DNA of 64,000 nucleotides. Origin: Polyangium sp. y55x31 (GTDB taxonomy: Bacteria > Myxococcota_A > Polyangia > Polyangiales > Polyangiaceae). The stretch spans positions 186,001-250,000 of the forward strand of contig NZ_JARZHG010000007.1 in NCBI RefSeq assembly GCF_029946505.1. The letters are read 5' to 3'. The position numbers and the translations under genes were made by a program. This document shows positions 17,316-25,555 of the stretch, piece by piece. The notes under the pieces were generated by a model. It did not search any database and was not told where the DNA came from. It saw only the letters and a list, made by a program, of their open reading frames with translations. Every line of letters begins with the position of its first letter. Position 1 is the first letter of the stretch.

Positions 17316-18311
17316 TCAACCTTCGAGGCGGGTTACGGCACGCTCGACGAGGGCGGGGACCATCTCGCGACGCCACTCGGTGTCGTCGTCGACGTTCGGG
17401 AGGGGCTTGCACTCGGCGTAGGCGCCCTCGGCGAGCTCGCGTGCGGCGACGTCGAAGGGCGTCCCGGGACGGATCTTCGAGGCGGCGCGAACGCGGCGCG
17501 GGCGAGCGCCGAGCGCCGAGACGACGACGTCCGCGCCGTCGACCCGCGTGGTCTCCACGCCCGAGACGTCGAGCCGCACGGCGATCGAGAGCAGCGGGAA
17601 GTCGATCGCGTTCCTGCGGCGAAGTTTTTCGAAGCTCGAACGGCGCGCTGGGCGGCGCGTGATGGAGACGCGCACGACGAGCTCGCCCGGTTCGAGCACG
17701 GTGTTCTTCACGCCGTCGGCCACGTAGAAATCGTGAGCCGTTACGATACGTGCGCCGCGCGGGCCGAGGAGATGGATGTCGGCTTCGAGCGCGATGAGCG
17801 CGGGCGCCGTGTCGTTCGAGGCGGCGGCGACGCAGCGCGATCCGCCGCGCACGACGTGGCAGACCGTGCCGTCCTTCTTGAGGCAGAAGCCGAGCGATTT
17901 GCGCCAGAAGTAGGTCTGGTTGTAGTAGCGGCAGCGCGTGTCGAGGCAGATGTTGCCGCCGAGCGTGCCCATGGCGCGGTGGTGAGGACCGCCCACCTGG
18001 CCCGCGGCTTCGGCGAGCGCGGGCGCGATGCGACGCACGAGGATCGAGCTCTCGATCTCGGCGAGGCGCGCGCCGGCGCCGAGGACGAGCTTGTCGTCGT
18101 CGCCCTCGCGCACGAGCGAGATGCCGCGCAGCTCCTCGATGCCCGCGATGGAGACGACGTGCTCGGGCGTGGCGAGCCCTTGCTTCATGTTGGGCAGGAC
18201 GTCGGTGCCGCCCGCGATGACGACGGCCTTGTCGCCGAGACGCGCGAGCAAGTCGATCGCCTCGGGGAGCGTGCGCGGCTTGTGATGATCGAAGACGGGC
18301 AGCGGTAACAT
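17316..18311 (-). CDS. molybdenum hydroxylase FAD subunit, 4-hydroxybenzoyl-CoA reductase beta type
   Basis: The ATG at 18311 gives a 331-residue protein with the CoxM/XdhB-type FAD-binding core (VVIAGGTDVLPNMKQGLATP and MGTLGGNICLDTRC). After that motif there is an insert with Cys127, Cys143, Cys151 and Cys160, spacings of 16, 8 and 9. These are the spacings I recall for the four cysteines that bind the extra [4Fe-4S] cluster in the beta subunit of 4-hydroxybenzoyl-CoA reductase; ordinary xanthine dehydrogenase and CO dehydrogenase subunits lack them. It is the last gene of a three-gene operon, seven bases after the catalytic subunit. The frame upstream of this ATG is not needed. Confidence 0.85.
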   Translation of the reverse strand: MLPLPVFDHHKPRTLPEAIDLLARLGDKAVVIAGGTDVLPNMKQGLATPEHVVSIAGIEELRGISLVREGDDDKLVLGAGARLAEIESSILVRRIAPALAEAAGQVGGPHHRAMGTLGGNICLDTRCRYYNQTYFWRKSLGFCLKKDGTVCHVVRGGSRCVAAASNDTAPALIALEADIHLLGPRGARIVTAHDFYVADGVKNTVLEPGELVVRVSITRRPARRSSFEKLRRRNAIDFPLLSIAVRLDVSGVETTRVDGADVVVSALGARPRRVRAASKIRPGTPFDVAARELAEGAYAECKPLPNVDDDTEWRREMVPALVERAVTRLEG

Positions 18312-18318
18312 GAGGACC

Positions 18319-20703
18319 TCACTCCGCAGCGGGGGGGTTCGGGGGCGCAGCTCCGCGCCGCGGAGCGAAGCCCCCGAGCGAAGACTCGACCGCGGCGGCT
18401 TGCTCGTCGGCCTGCTTCTTCCGCAGGGCCGCGAGCACACGCGCGGGCGAGAAGGGGAGCCTGTCGATACGTACGGAGGCGGCGTCGAAGATGGCGTTCG
18501 CGATGGCCGGGATCGACGGGTGCAGCGGGCCCTCGCCCGACTCCTTGGCGCCGAGCGGGCCCTCTTGATCTTCGGACTCGACGATGAGCGCGTGGAGGTC
18601 GGGGACGTCGAGGCTCGTCGGGATGCGGTAGTCGAGCAGGTTCGGTCCCTTGTGCAGGCCGTCGGGACCGATCACGTGCTCTTCGAGCAGCGCCTCGGCC
18701 GCGCCCATGTACGCCGATCCTTCCATCTGCCCCTCGACGATCACGGGGCAGAGGGCCTTGCCGCAGTCGTGCGCGACCCAGATTTTTTCGACACGCACGA
18801 TGCCCGAGCGCGCGTCGACCGAGACCTCGGCGACGTGCGCGGTGAACGAGTACGCCGGTGACGCGCCGATGGTGCCGCCGCGGTAGTCGCCGCCGAGCTT
18901 CGGCGTGTTGTAGTGGCCGACGGCGCCGAGCGTGCCGAACTTCGCCTCGGCGAGCTGGATGGCCTCGGTGACGGGGACGCCGCGCGAAGGGTCGTGCACG
19001 ACGACGAGCGCGCCGCGCGTGACGAGCACGCTCCGCGGATCGACGTCGAGCTTCTCGGCGACGGCGGCGACGAGCTTGCTCTTGATCTCGCGCGCGGCCA
19101 TGAGGCACGCGTTGCCGTTCATGAAGGTCCCGCGCGACGAGTAAGCGCCGAGGTCGACGGGCGTGAGGTCCGTGTCGCCGGAGACGACACGCACCGACCC
19201 GAGATCCAGGCCGAGCTCGTCGGCGACGAGGACGGCGAGCATGAGGTCGCAGCCCTGGCCGATTTCGCTTTGACCTGAAAAGACCGTCACGACGCCCGAG
19301 CGATCGACCTTGAGCTGCACGGCGCTCTGCGGCATCGCGTTCGGATAGATCGCGTAGTTCGTCCCGCTGATGTACGCGCTCGTGGCCACGCCGAGCCCGC
19401 GCCCCTTGGGCAGCTTGCCAAAGCGCTCCTTCCATCCGCTCGCCTTCTCGACCGCGTCGAGGCACTGCTCGATGCCGTTCGAGGTGACGCGTAGTCCGTT
19501 CAGCGTCGTCGTGTTCGGCGGGACGAGGTTTTTCCTTCGCAGCTCGATCGGATCGATCCCGAGCGCGCGGGAGATCTTGTCGAGCGAGACCTCGAACGCG
19601 AAGCGCGGCTGCACGCTGCCGTGGCCGCGCTTCGGTCCGCAAGGAGGCTTGTTCGTGAAGAGCCGCGTCGAGCGGAAGCGGTAGGTGTCGGCGAACGCGG
19701 GCAGCGTGAGGAGCTGGCCCGAGTAGTACGTCGTGACGAGGCCGAACGAGGAGTACGCGCCGCCGTCGATGAAGGTGCGCGCGTCGACGCTCGTGAGCTT
19801 GCCGTCGCGCTTCGCCCCGACCTTCATGTGAATCTGCATCGGGTGACGACCGCGGTGCGCGTAAAACTCCTCTTCGCGCGTGTAGAGGAACTTGACGGGG
19901 CGGCCCGTGATCATCGCGAGCTTGGCCGCGCAGAACTCGAGCGAGAAGGGCTCGCTCTTGCCGCCGAACGCGCCGCCGACGGGCGGCTGGATGACGCGGA
20001 TGCGCGTGGGCGAGACGCGCAGGACACGCGAGAGCTCGCGGTGCAGGTAGTGCGGCACCTGCGTCGTCGACCAGACCGTGAGCAGGCCGTTCTTGTCGAG
20101 GTTCGCGATGGCGCAGTGGGTCTCGATCGGGACGTGCGCGCTGCCCTCGTAGTAGTAGTCGCCCGTGATGACGACGTCGCTCTCGGCGAGCGCAGCGTCG
20201 ACGTCCCCGAACGCGAGGTCGACCTCCTTCGAGACGTTGTCCTTGCCGCCCTTGCCGAGCCCGACCTCGGGTTTGTCGATCGCGGTCTGCAGATCGGTCG
20301 CGGCCGGCAGCACCTCGTACTCGACGTCCACGAGCTCGGCGGCCTCGTGCGCGATGCGCTCGTCGGTCGCGGCGACGGCGGCGACGGCATCACCGATGAA
20401 GCGCGCGCGTTCGAGGGCGAGCGGGTACTCGTCCGGCGTCCACGGGATGATGCCGAAGCGCTCGGGCATGTCCTTGCCCGTGATGACGGCGATGACGCCG
20501 GGCTTTGCGAGCGCGCGTGTCGCATCGATGCGCACGATGCGCGCATGCGGGTGCGGCGAGCGGACGATGCGCCCCCAGAGCATGCGCGGCAGGTGGATGT
20601 CGTCGGTGTAGCGGACCTGCCCGGTCACGCGCGGCGCGAGCAGCGTGCGCGTGCGGCTGCCGACGAGACCTCGAAGCTCACTCGGCTTTCGCGTGTCCGT
20701 CAT
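18319..20703 (-). CDS. molybdenum hydroxylase catalytic (molybdopterin) subunit
   Basis: From the ATG at 20703 the protein is 794 residues, normal for the large subunit of the xanthine dehydrogenase family. It has the N-terminal a/b-hammerhead (VTGQVRYTDDIHLPRMLWGR), the cofactor loops VGGAFGGKSEP and SGQSEIGQGCD, and near the C-terminus GPLGAKESGEGP with the likely active-site glutamate. With the FAD subunit's [4Fe-4S] insert it points to the 4-hydroxybenzoyl-CoA reductase branch, enzymes that remove a ring hydroxyl from an aromatic CoA thioester or, run in reverse, hydroxylate. The start is two bases after the upstream stop. The substrate is unknown. Confidence 0.88.
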   Translation of the reverse strand: MTDTRKPSELRGLVGSRTRTLLAPRVTGQVRYTDDIHLPRMLWGRIVRSPHPHARIVRIDATRALAKPGVIAVITGKDMPERFGIIPWTPDEYPLALERARFIGDAVAAVAATDERIAHEAAELVDVEYEVLPAATDLQTAIDKPEVGLGKGGKDNVSKEVDLAFGDVDAALAESDVVITGDYYYEGSAHVPIETHCAIANLDKNGLLTVWSTTQVPHYLHRELSRVLRVSPTRIRVIQPPVGGAFGGKSEPFSLEFCAAKLAMITGRPVKFLYTREEEFYAHRGRHPMQIHMKVGAKRDGKLTSVDARTFIDGGAYSSFGLVTTYYSGQLLTLPAFADTYRFRSTRLFTNKPPCGPKRGHGSVQPRFAFEVSLDKISRALGIDPIELRRKNLVPPNTTTLNGLRVTSNGIEQCLDAVEKASGWKERFGKLPKGRGLGVATSAYISGTNYAIYPNAMPQSAVQLKVDRSGVVTVFSGQSEIGQGCDLMLAVLVADELGLDLGSVRVVSGDTDLTPVDLGAYSSRGTFMNGNACLMAAREIKSKLVAAVAEKLDVDPRSVLVTRGALVVVHDPSRGVPVTEAIQLAEAKFGTLGAVGHYNTPKLGGDYRGGTIGASPAYSFTAHVAEVSVDARSGIVRVEKIWVAHDCGKALCPVIVEGQMEGSAYMGAAEALLEEHVIGPDGLHKGPNLLDYRIPTSLDVPDLHALIVESEDQEGPLGAKESGEGPLHPSIPAIANAIFDAASVRIDRLPFSPARVLAALRKKQADEQAAAVESSLGGFAPRRGAAPPNPPAAE

Positions 20704-20705
20704 GG

Positions 20706-22325
20706 CTAGCCCTGCCTCCCCTCGCGCGAGCTCTTGTTCGAAGGCAACGGTGGAGGCGTGTTCTCGATCCCCGGCAAGCCCACGCCCGCCTCCGCCTCGC
20801 CGCGACGGATCTTCGCCGCGAGCTCGATCGCGTCGACGATCTTCCCGTAGCCGGTACAGCGGCAGAGGTTGCCCGCGATCGCGCACTTGATGTCGTCACG
20901 CGTGGGCCTCGGGTTCCGATCGAGCAGCGCGGTCGCGGTCATGAGCATGCCGGGCGTGCAGAACCCGCACTGCCCGCCGCCGAGCCTGTCGAAGCCGTCG
21001 AGGAGCGCGTCGATGTGCGGCGCGCCTTCGAGCGTCTCGACGGTGCAGACCTCCTTGCCGTCCGTGTCGAGGGCGAGCGTGAGGCAAGAGAGGATCGCGA
21101 CGCCGTCCACGACGACCGTACACGCGCCGCAATCTCCCTTGTCACAGCCCTGCTTGGTGCCGACGAGGTCGAGGTCGTACCGCAGCGCTTCGAGGAGCGT
21201 TCTCCGCGCCGGGACCGCGAGCGACACGGCGCTGCCGCCGATCTTCATGCACATCGGTACGAGTTTTTCCATGGGCTCCGCAGGCTCGGATGCAGGCGAC
21301 TCCTCGTGCGTTTCGCGGTAGGGGCGCACCTCGAAGCGCGCGCCGCGTGTCTCGGCGCCGGCGATCGGATGCCCCGCGGGAATGGGATACCGGAGCGCGC
21401 GCGAAGCGAGCTCGCAATACTCGACGAGGCGCGCCTCGGGCACGCGAGGACGCGCGCCGAGGAGGCCGAGGTTCTCGACGAGCAATTCGAGGCTCGTGTT
21501 GCCGACGCGCTCGCCGACGCCGAGCCCTGTTCCGTGCACGCGATCGACGCCCGAGGCGGCCGCCCAGAGCGCGTTCGGCAGGCCGATGCCGCGGTCGTTG
21601 TGCCCGTGCCAGTCGAGCTCGACGTGCCGCGCGCCGAGCTCGTCGAGGGTGCGTCGCGCAAACCCGACGAGCGCCTCGATGCCGTACGGCGTGACGTGGC
21701 CGGTGGTGTCGCAGAGGCAGATGCGGCCCGCGCCGGCTTCGATGGCGGCGCTGTAGAGGGTGCGGAGGACGTCGGGGTTCGAGCGCGTGGTGTCCTCGGT
21801 GACGAGGCAGAAGGGCAAGCCCGCGGCCTTGGCCTCACGCGCGGCGGCGGTGATGGCGCCGACGAGGAAGTCGGTGTCCCAACCTTCGACGGCGAGGCGA
21901 ATCGGGGAGCTGCCGATGAAGGCGTAGACCTCGATGGGGATGCCGGCGCGATCGGCGGCGCGGGCGATGCCGTGGACGTCGGCGACGACGGTGCGCGCGG
22001 CGGCGGTGGGGACGACGCGGAGCTTGGAACGGACGATCTCGCGGCAGAGGAGGAAACAATCCTCGGCATTGGCGAGGCCGGCTGCGGGGAGGCCGACGCT
22101 GACGACGTCGACGCCGATCGCGGCCATGGCGTAGAGGAGATCGATCTTCTGCGCGACGTCCGGCTGATAACCGGCGGCGCTCTGCAATCCATCACGGAGG
22201 GTCTCGTCGACGACCTTGACGGGCCGCACCCTGCGCGCGAAGTCGCGCCGCACAGGCCCACCGGAGAAGGAAATCACGCGGCCCGATCCATCGACGGACG
22301 GAGCGCTGTCGTTCCAGTCGTACAT
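20706..22325 (-). CDS. fusion: DRE-TIM metallolyase domain + [2Fe-2S] subunit of molybdenum hydroxylase
   Basis: One open frame of 539 residues. Residues about 30-335 form an HMG-CoA lyase/isopropylmalate synthase-type TIM barrel: the DRE-TIM motif DETLRDGLQ (Arg44-Asp45) and the metal-binding HGHNDRG (His240, His242) are intact, as is GTGLGVGERVGN. After a Glu/Pro/Ser linker, residues about 358-515 form a CoxS/HcrC-type subunit with GTKQGCDKGDCGACTVVVDG and the second-cluster motifs QCGFCTPGM and GNLCRCTGY. Methionines 352, 358 and 360 could allow internal initiation of the small subunit alone, with a weak GGAG ahead of Met352. I know of no such fusion. The operon order is fusion, catalytic subunit, FAD subunit. 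Confidence 0.88.
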   Translation of the reverse strand: MYDWNDSAPSVDGSGRVISFSGGPVRRDFARRVRPVKVVDETLRDGLQSAAGYQPDVAQKIDLLYAMAAIGVDVVSVGLPAAGLANAEDCFLLCREIVRSKLRVVPTAAARTVVADVHGIARAADRAGIPIEVYAFIGSSPIRLAVEGWDTDFLVGAITAAAREAKAAGLPFCLVTEDTTRSNPDVLRTLYSAAIEAGAGRICLCDTTGHVTPYGIEALVGFARRTLDELGARHVELDWHGHNDRGIGLPNALWAAASGVDRVHGTGLGVGERVGNTSLELLVENLGLLGARPRVPEARLVEYCELASRALRYPIPAGHPIAGAETRGARFEVRPYRETHEESPASEPAEPMEKLVPMCMKIGGSAVSLAVPARRTLLEALRYDLDLVGTKQGCDKGDCGACTVVVDGVAILSCLTLALDTDGKEVCTVETLEGAPHIDALLDGFDRLGGGQCGFCTPGMLMTATALLDRNPRPTRDDIKCAIAGNLCRCTGYGKIVDAIELAAKIRRGEAEAGVGLPGIENTPPPLPSNKSSREGRQG

Positions 22326-22961
22326 GGGAACCCCCGGGGTGATCCGGGAGCTTTCGTACCACGGAACGAGGTTCGGCCGGGACGCTGGATCGCGGCGACG
22401 GACGGGGAAAAGGGGATGATGCGGTGCGGCGGAGGACGATTCCAGTCAGGGGCTACGTGCGCACGGGGTTGCAGCCATTGGCTCCCCCGGGTCCATTACC
22501 TCGGCGTTCGGCCCGGTCGAATGGGCCCGCGACTCGAAAAACACCAATCGTATCGCCCTGCAAATGGGATTCCTGGCGGAAAGCAGAGCACGAACACCGC
22601 TTCCCTTCCCTGCAGCCCAGCGACTGCGCGGCCTCGAACGACTGACGGCGCGCGCGACGCACATCCCCCGCTCCGAACATCCGATCCCCGTATCCGCCCT
22701 CACACTCCCCTGCTCCCGCAGGTCGATCCCCTGCTCCCGCAAGTCGATCCCCTGCTCCGAACACCTGATCCCCGTATCCGCCCCTACAATCCCCCGCTCC
22801 CGCACGCGGATCCCCACCTCCGCCGACCGATTCCCCGCGGGGACCCACTTTCCGGAGCAGGGGACTCGGGGACGCGAGCAGGATTGCGTCGCTATGATGA
22901 CCGTCACAGACGTCTCGGTCGGGAACCACCCATCGCCCAGACCCCCCAGGGAGGTTCCATC
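22326..22961. other. non-coding region between divergent units
   Basis: I see no convincing gene here. Frames on both strands are open but shift the same 21-base repeat and lack start signals. The right half holds a minisatellite (see 22669-22836), and the last bases carry a ribosome site for the gene at 22962. The promoter for the hydroxylase operon must lie near 22330-22450, but I could not pick clear boxes. Confidence 0.6.
22669..22836. repeat. degenerate 21-bp tandem repeat, eight units
   Basis: Eight contiguous units of exactly 21 bases, starting at 22669, 22690, 22711, 22732, 22753, 22774, 22795 and 22816. Each ends in TCCCC (or ATCCCC) and most begin with a C-TCC core. Units 3 and 4 differ at one base; others are diverged and fall into types (CTCCCGC-, CTCCGAACA- and TATCCGCCC-). 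A weaker ninth unit may precede at 22648. The period is a multiple of three, so ORFs across it appear as heptapeptide repeats. Confidence 0.85.
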
Positions 22962-23726
22962 ATGGCAAGGCTCACCATTGGTCAGAAGGCCGAACGCGTC
23001 CTCAAGCTCCTCATCGCCCTCCGCAATCCGCGCATCGCCGCCCCCCTCGCCCGGCACGGCTTCACGAACGTCGACCTCGACGAGGGGTGGACGCTGCTCA
23101 AAAACGTGACGCGCACGAAGCTCGATTTCGTCGAACCGCCGCCGAACACGGACCCCGATGCCCTTCGCACCCTCGACGTCTGGGAAAACCAATGGTTCGT
23201 GATCGCGGATGCCACCTTGAAGCGGCACGCGCCGCCGATTTACGAGCACGTCTTCCGGAACCTCTCCCAGACCGACGGCATGGCCGTCATCGTCTCCGTC
23301 GGCACCTTCATCGAACGACTCGAGACCATCGACCGCCCCGAATGGGACGGCGGATTCGGCCAGGCGGGGAAAGAGGCTCGGAATCTCCTCGCCCAGCGCG
23401 GGCTGACGGAAATGGTGATCGACGAAGCCAAGGAGCTGCTCGGAAAACTCCGCAATGTCGACGGGCCGCTGCCTGATCTGGAGAAGATCGCCGCCGAGGA
23501 CGAGAGCTTCGAGAAGGCCGAGGCCGCCCTCTGGGCCTGGTACCTCGAATGGAGCGCCATCGCCCGACGGGCCATCACCCAGCGCGGTTTGCTCCGGCAG
23601 CTCGGGTTCCTGCGCACGACGCCCAGCGGGAAGGACGTCGAGGTGACGGACGACGAGGTCCTCGACGACACGCCCGCCGCGCGCACCGCGCCGCTTCGAA
23701 GTGACGCCGCCGCGATTCCGGCGTAA
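22962..23726 (+). CDS. uncharacterised helical protein
   Basis: The ATG at 22962 follows GGGAGG at 22949-22954. The 254-residue protein starts MARLTIGQKAERVLKLLIAL and is mostly helical, with no signal peptide or membrane segment. The segment GFTNVDLDEGWTLLKNVTRTKLD and a Trp-rich stretch (ALWAWYLEWSAIARRAI) stand out, but I do not recognise the family. It ends in TAA at 23724-23726, after which the same frame stays open through the next ORF. Codon use is strongly coding. It lies directly after the 21-bp minisatellite. Confidence 0.75.
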   Translation: MARLTIGQKAERVLKLLIALRNPRIAAPLARHGFTNVDLDEGWTLLKNVTRTKLDFVEPPPNTDPDALRTLDVWENQWFVIADATLKRHAPPIYEHVFRNLSQTDGMAVIVSVGTFIERLETIDRPEWDGGFGQAGKEARNLLAQRGLTEMVIDEAKELLGKLRNVDGPLPDLEKIAAEDESFEKAEAALWAWYLEWSAIARRAITQRGLLRQLGFLRTTPSGKDVEVTDDEVLDDTPAARTAPLRSDAAAIPA

Positions 23727-23807
23727 TCCATCTTTATCGTCCTCCCCCTGCTCCTCGGAATCCTCGGCGCCCTGCTCTTCGCGCTGCTGCTCGCCACGGC
23801 GGGCGGG

Positions 23808-24359
23808 ATGATCCCGCGCCCGGGCGCGGAAGGTCGCGCGCGGGAACGAAGCGCCCAGCGCGCGAACGCCGTCGCGGATGCCCTCGACCTCTTCCCCGAG
23901 CAGGACGCCGAGATCCCCACCACGTTCCGACTGCATTCGCCGAGCGCGGCGGACGACTTCACCTTGTGGATGGGCTCGCCCGCGCTCGTCGCGGGGTTGT
24001 TCCAGAAGGCGAAGACCATCGACTGGATGAAGCTCGAAGCGAAAAGCCCAAGAGGCCTGCCCGCAGGCGTGAACGTGCGGCCGCCCGCGCGTACGGTCTT
24101 CGAGTGGCGCGACGGCCTGCCCGGAGAGTCGCCGACGCTGATCACGCCCGGCGGCGTCGAGCTCGTGATCGAAAACGATGAGGGCGCGGCCATCGATGTC
24201 GCAGCCCTCACCGGATGGATCGATTCGTTCCCCCAAGGTACGTGGCTCGTCCTGATGAACGCCGACACGCTGGAACTGCGCGCCCATGCGCCCGCGACCG
24301 ACGACGTGGTCACCTGCGCGCGGACGCTGCTCGAAAAGGCGCGCGAGCCCCGCTTTTAA
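23808..24359 (+). CDS. uncharacterised protein; real N-terminus may extend to 23727
   Basis: From the first ATG the product is 183 residues, with a Pro-rich middle and beta-like segments (GGVELVIENDEG, GTWLVLMNADTLELRAHAP). Between the upstream TAA and this ATG, the same frame encodes FIVLPLLLGILGALLFALLL, a perfect membrane segment, yet contains no ATG, GTG or TTG. So translation either starts at a rare codon (ATC 23730 or CTG 23748), reads through the TAA from the preceding gene, or the N-terminus is lost. No Shine-Dalgarno sequence precedes ATG 23808. The family is not recognised. Confidence 0.6.
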   Translation: MIPRPGAEGRARERSAQRANAVADALDLFPEQDAEIPTTFRLHSPSAADDFTLWMGSPALVAGLFQKAKTIDWMKLEAKSPRGLPAGVNVRPPARTVFEWRDGLPGESPTLITPGGVELVIENDEGAAIDVAALTGWIDSFPQGTWLVLMNADTLELRAHAPATDDVVTCARTLLEKAREPRF

Positions 24360-25483
24360 GCCACCGACGGGATCGCCGGCTCGCTCGGCGCGCGCAGGAT
24401 GATCCGGCGCACGGCCTCCGGATCGTTGATGCGGCGGAGCACGGGCTGCAGGCCGTCGGCGTCACGCTCGCCGAACGCGCCGCTCGACGCGAACGCACGC
24501 GCGCGCGGGCCGTCGAGCACCAGGAAAAGATCGTTGAGCCCGCCCGCGGCAGGGCTGTCGATGACGTCGACGATCCGCGAGCGTTCGAGGTGCAGCTCCT
24601 CGTCGCCGCGCTGGATGAGGACACGCCGGTTCGTCACCCAGTAACGCGTCCGCGTTTCGAGCCGCGCAGGCCGGACGATCGAGGCATACACGACGAACAC
24701 GCCCGCCGAGGTGAGCAGGAGAATCGTGAGCGCGAGCGAGGTGACGAGCGCGAAGAAGGAGAGCGACTCGGGCGAGAGGCCCCCACGCACGACGGTGCGC
24801 GCCGCGTGCACGGCGTGGCTCGACGAGACGATCGCCGAGACGAAGAGGCCGATGCCGAGCACGAGGCCGAGCGCCGCGCGTCCGCTCGACGGGAGCCATT
24901 TGCGAAAACCGTCAGGCGGATGGCCCGACCAGAGGACACGCTCGCCGTCGTCGAGGCGCTGCGCGAGGAGGCGCTGGCCGTCGCCCGCCGGGGTGGAGGG
25001 CGTGACGCCGCGGACGATGGCCCAGACGCGGTCAGGCGCGACGAGGCCGTGAAAGACGATCGCGAGGCGGCGGCGCAAGGCGCCCGTGGGCACGGCGCGC
25101 ACGAGCTCGAGGTCGCCGATGCCAGGGCGCTTGGGGTCCCAATGAATGCGGGCGAAGCTGATCGCCGAGCGATCCATCATGCGTCGCAGCCGGCCGCGCT
25201 GGAGGATGACGTGGCGCTCGGTGACGACGAACTCGAGCTCGCTGCGCCACCACTTGGGTCCGAGCGCGAAGGCGACGGCGAGGGTGGCCGTCCACGCGGC
25301 GAACATGAGGAGCGCGCCGGGGCTCGATCCGAGCGCCGTGGCGACGACGACGGCCGACGCGGTCGTGATCGCCGAGACGACGCCCGCGATCGCAGCCGCG
25401 ATCTGGTAGAGGACCGGGCACGTGACGGCCTTGGGGCGCCCCGACCAGACTACCGACTCTTCGAAGAGCGAATCCCGCTTCAA
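24356..25483 (-). CDS. membrane protein with two PH-like (bPH2/DUF304-type) modules
   Basis: I prefer the TTG at 25483 because GGAGGG lies six bases upstream; a GTG at 25534 has no ribosome site. The 375-residue product has two similar halves: a WSG start (VVWSGRPKAV; VLWSGHPPDG), a pair of hydrophobic segments, then a beta domain with VTERHVILQRGRLRRMM or VTNRRVLIQRGDEELHLERS. The phrase T(N/E)RR(V)(L/I)(L/I)QRG is the hallmark of bacterial PH domain 2 proteins such as YdbS/YdbT. The role is unknown. It converges on the previous gene, overlapping four bases. Confidence 0.7.
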   Translation of the reverse strand: MKRDSLFEESVVWSGRPKAVTCPVLYQIAAAIAGVVSAITTASAVVVATALGSSPGALLMFAAWTATLAVAFALGPKWWRSELEFVVTERHVILQRGRLRRMMDRSAISFARIHWDPKRPGIGDLELVRAVPTGALRRRLAIVFHGLVAPDRVWAIVRGVTPSTPAGDGQRLLAQRLDDGERVLWSGHPPDGFRKWLPSSGRAALGLVLGIGLFVSAIVSSSHAVHAARTVVRGGLSPESLSFFALVTSLALTILLLTSAGVFVVYASIVRPARLETRTRYWVTNRRVLIQRGDEELHLERSRIVDVIDSPAAGGLNDLFLVLDGPRARAFASSGAFGERDADGLQPVLRRINDPEAVRRIILRAPSEPAIPSVA

Positions 25484-25555
25484 CGAACGCCCTCCGCCGT
25501 GGTGACAGTGGAGCGTGGAGCGTCCTTGGGTCACCGTAAAGAGGTCTGTGCGATC

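Noticed and set aside
22669-22836. CRISPR-like array
   Set aside because: Units are contiguous with no spacers, only 21 bp, and no cas genes are present.
20505-22961. plus-strand extension upstream of ATG 22962
   Set aside because: It runs antisense through the hydroxylase genes and the minisatellite; the ribosome site supports the start at 22962.
22446-24287. 613-residue minus-strand ORF over the minisatellite and the next genes
   Set aside because: Its heptad pattern is the 21-bp repeat read in frame, and the rest is antisense to a gene with a good ribosome site.
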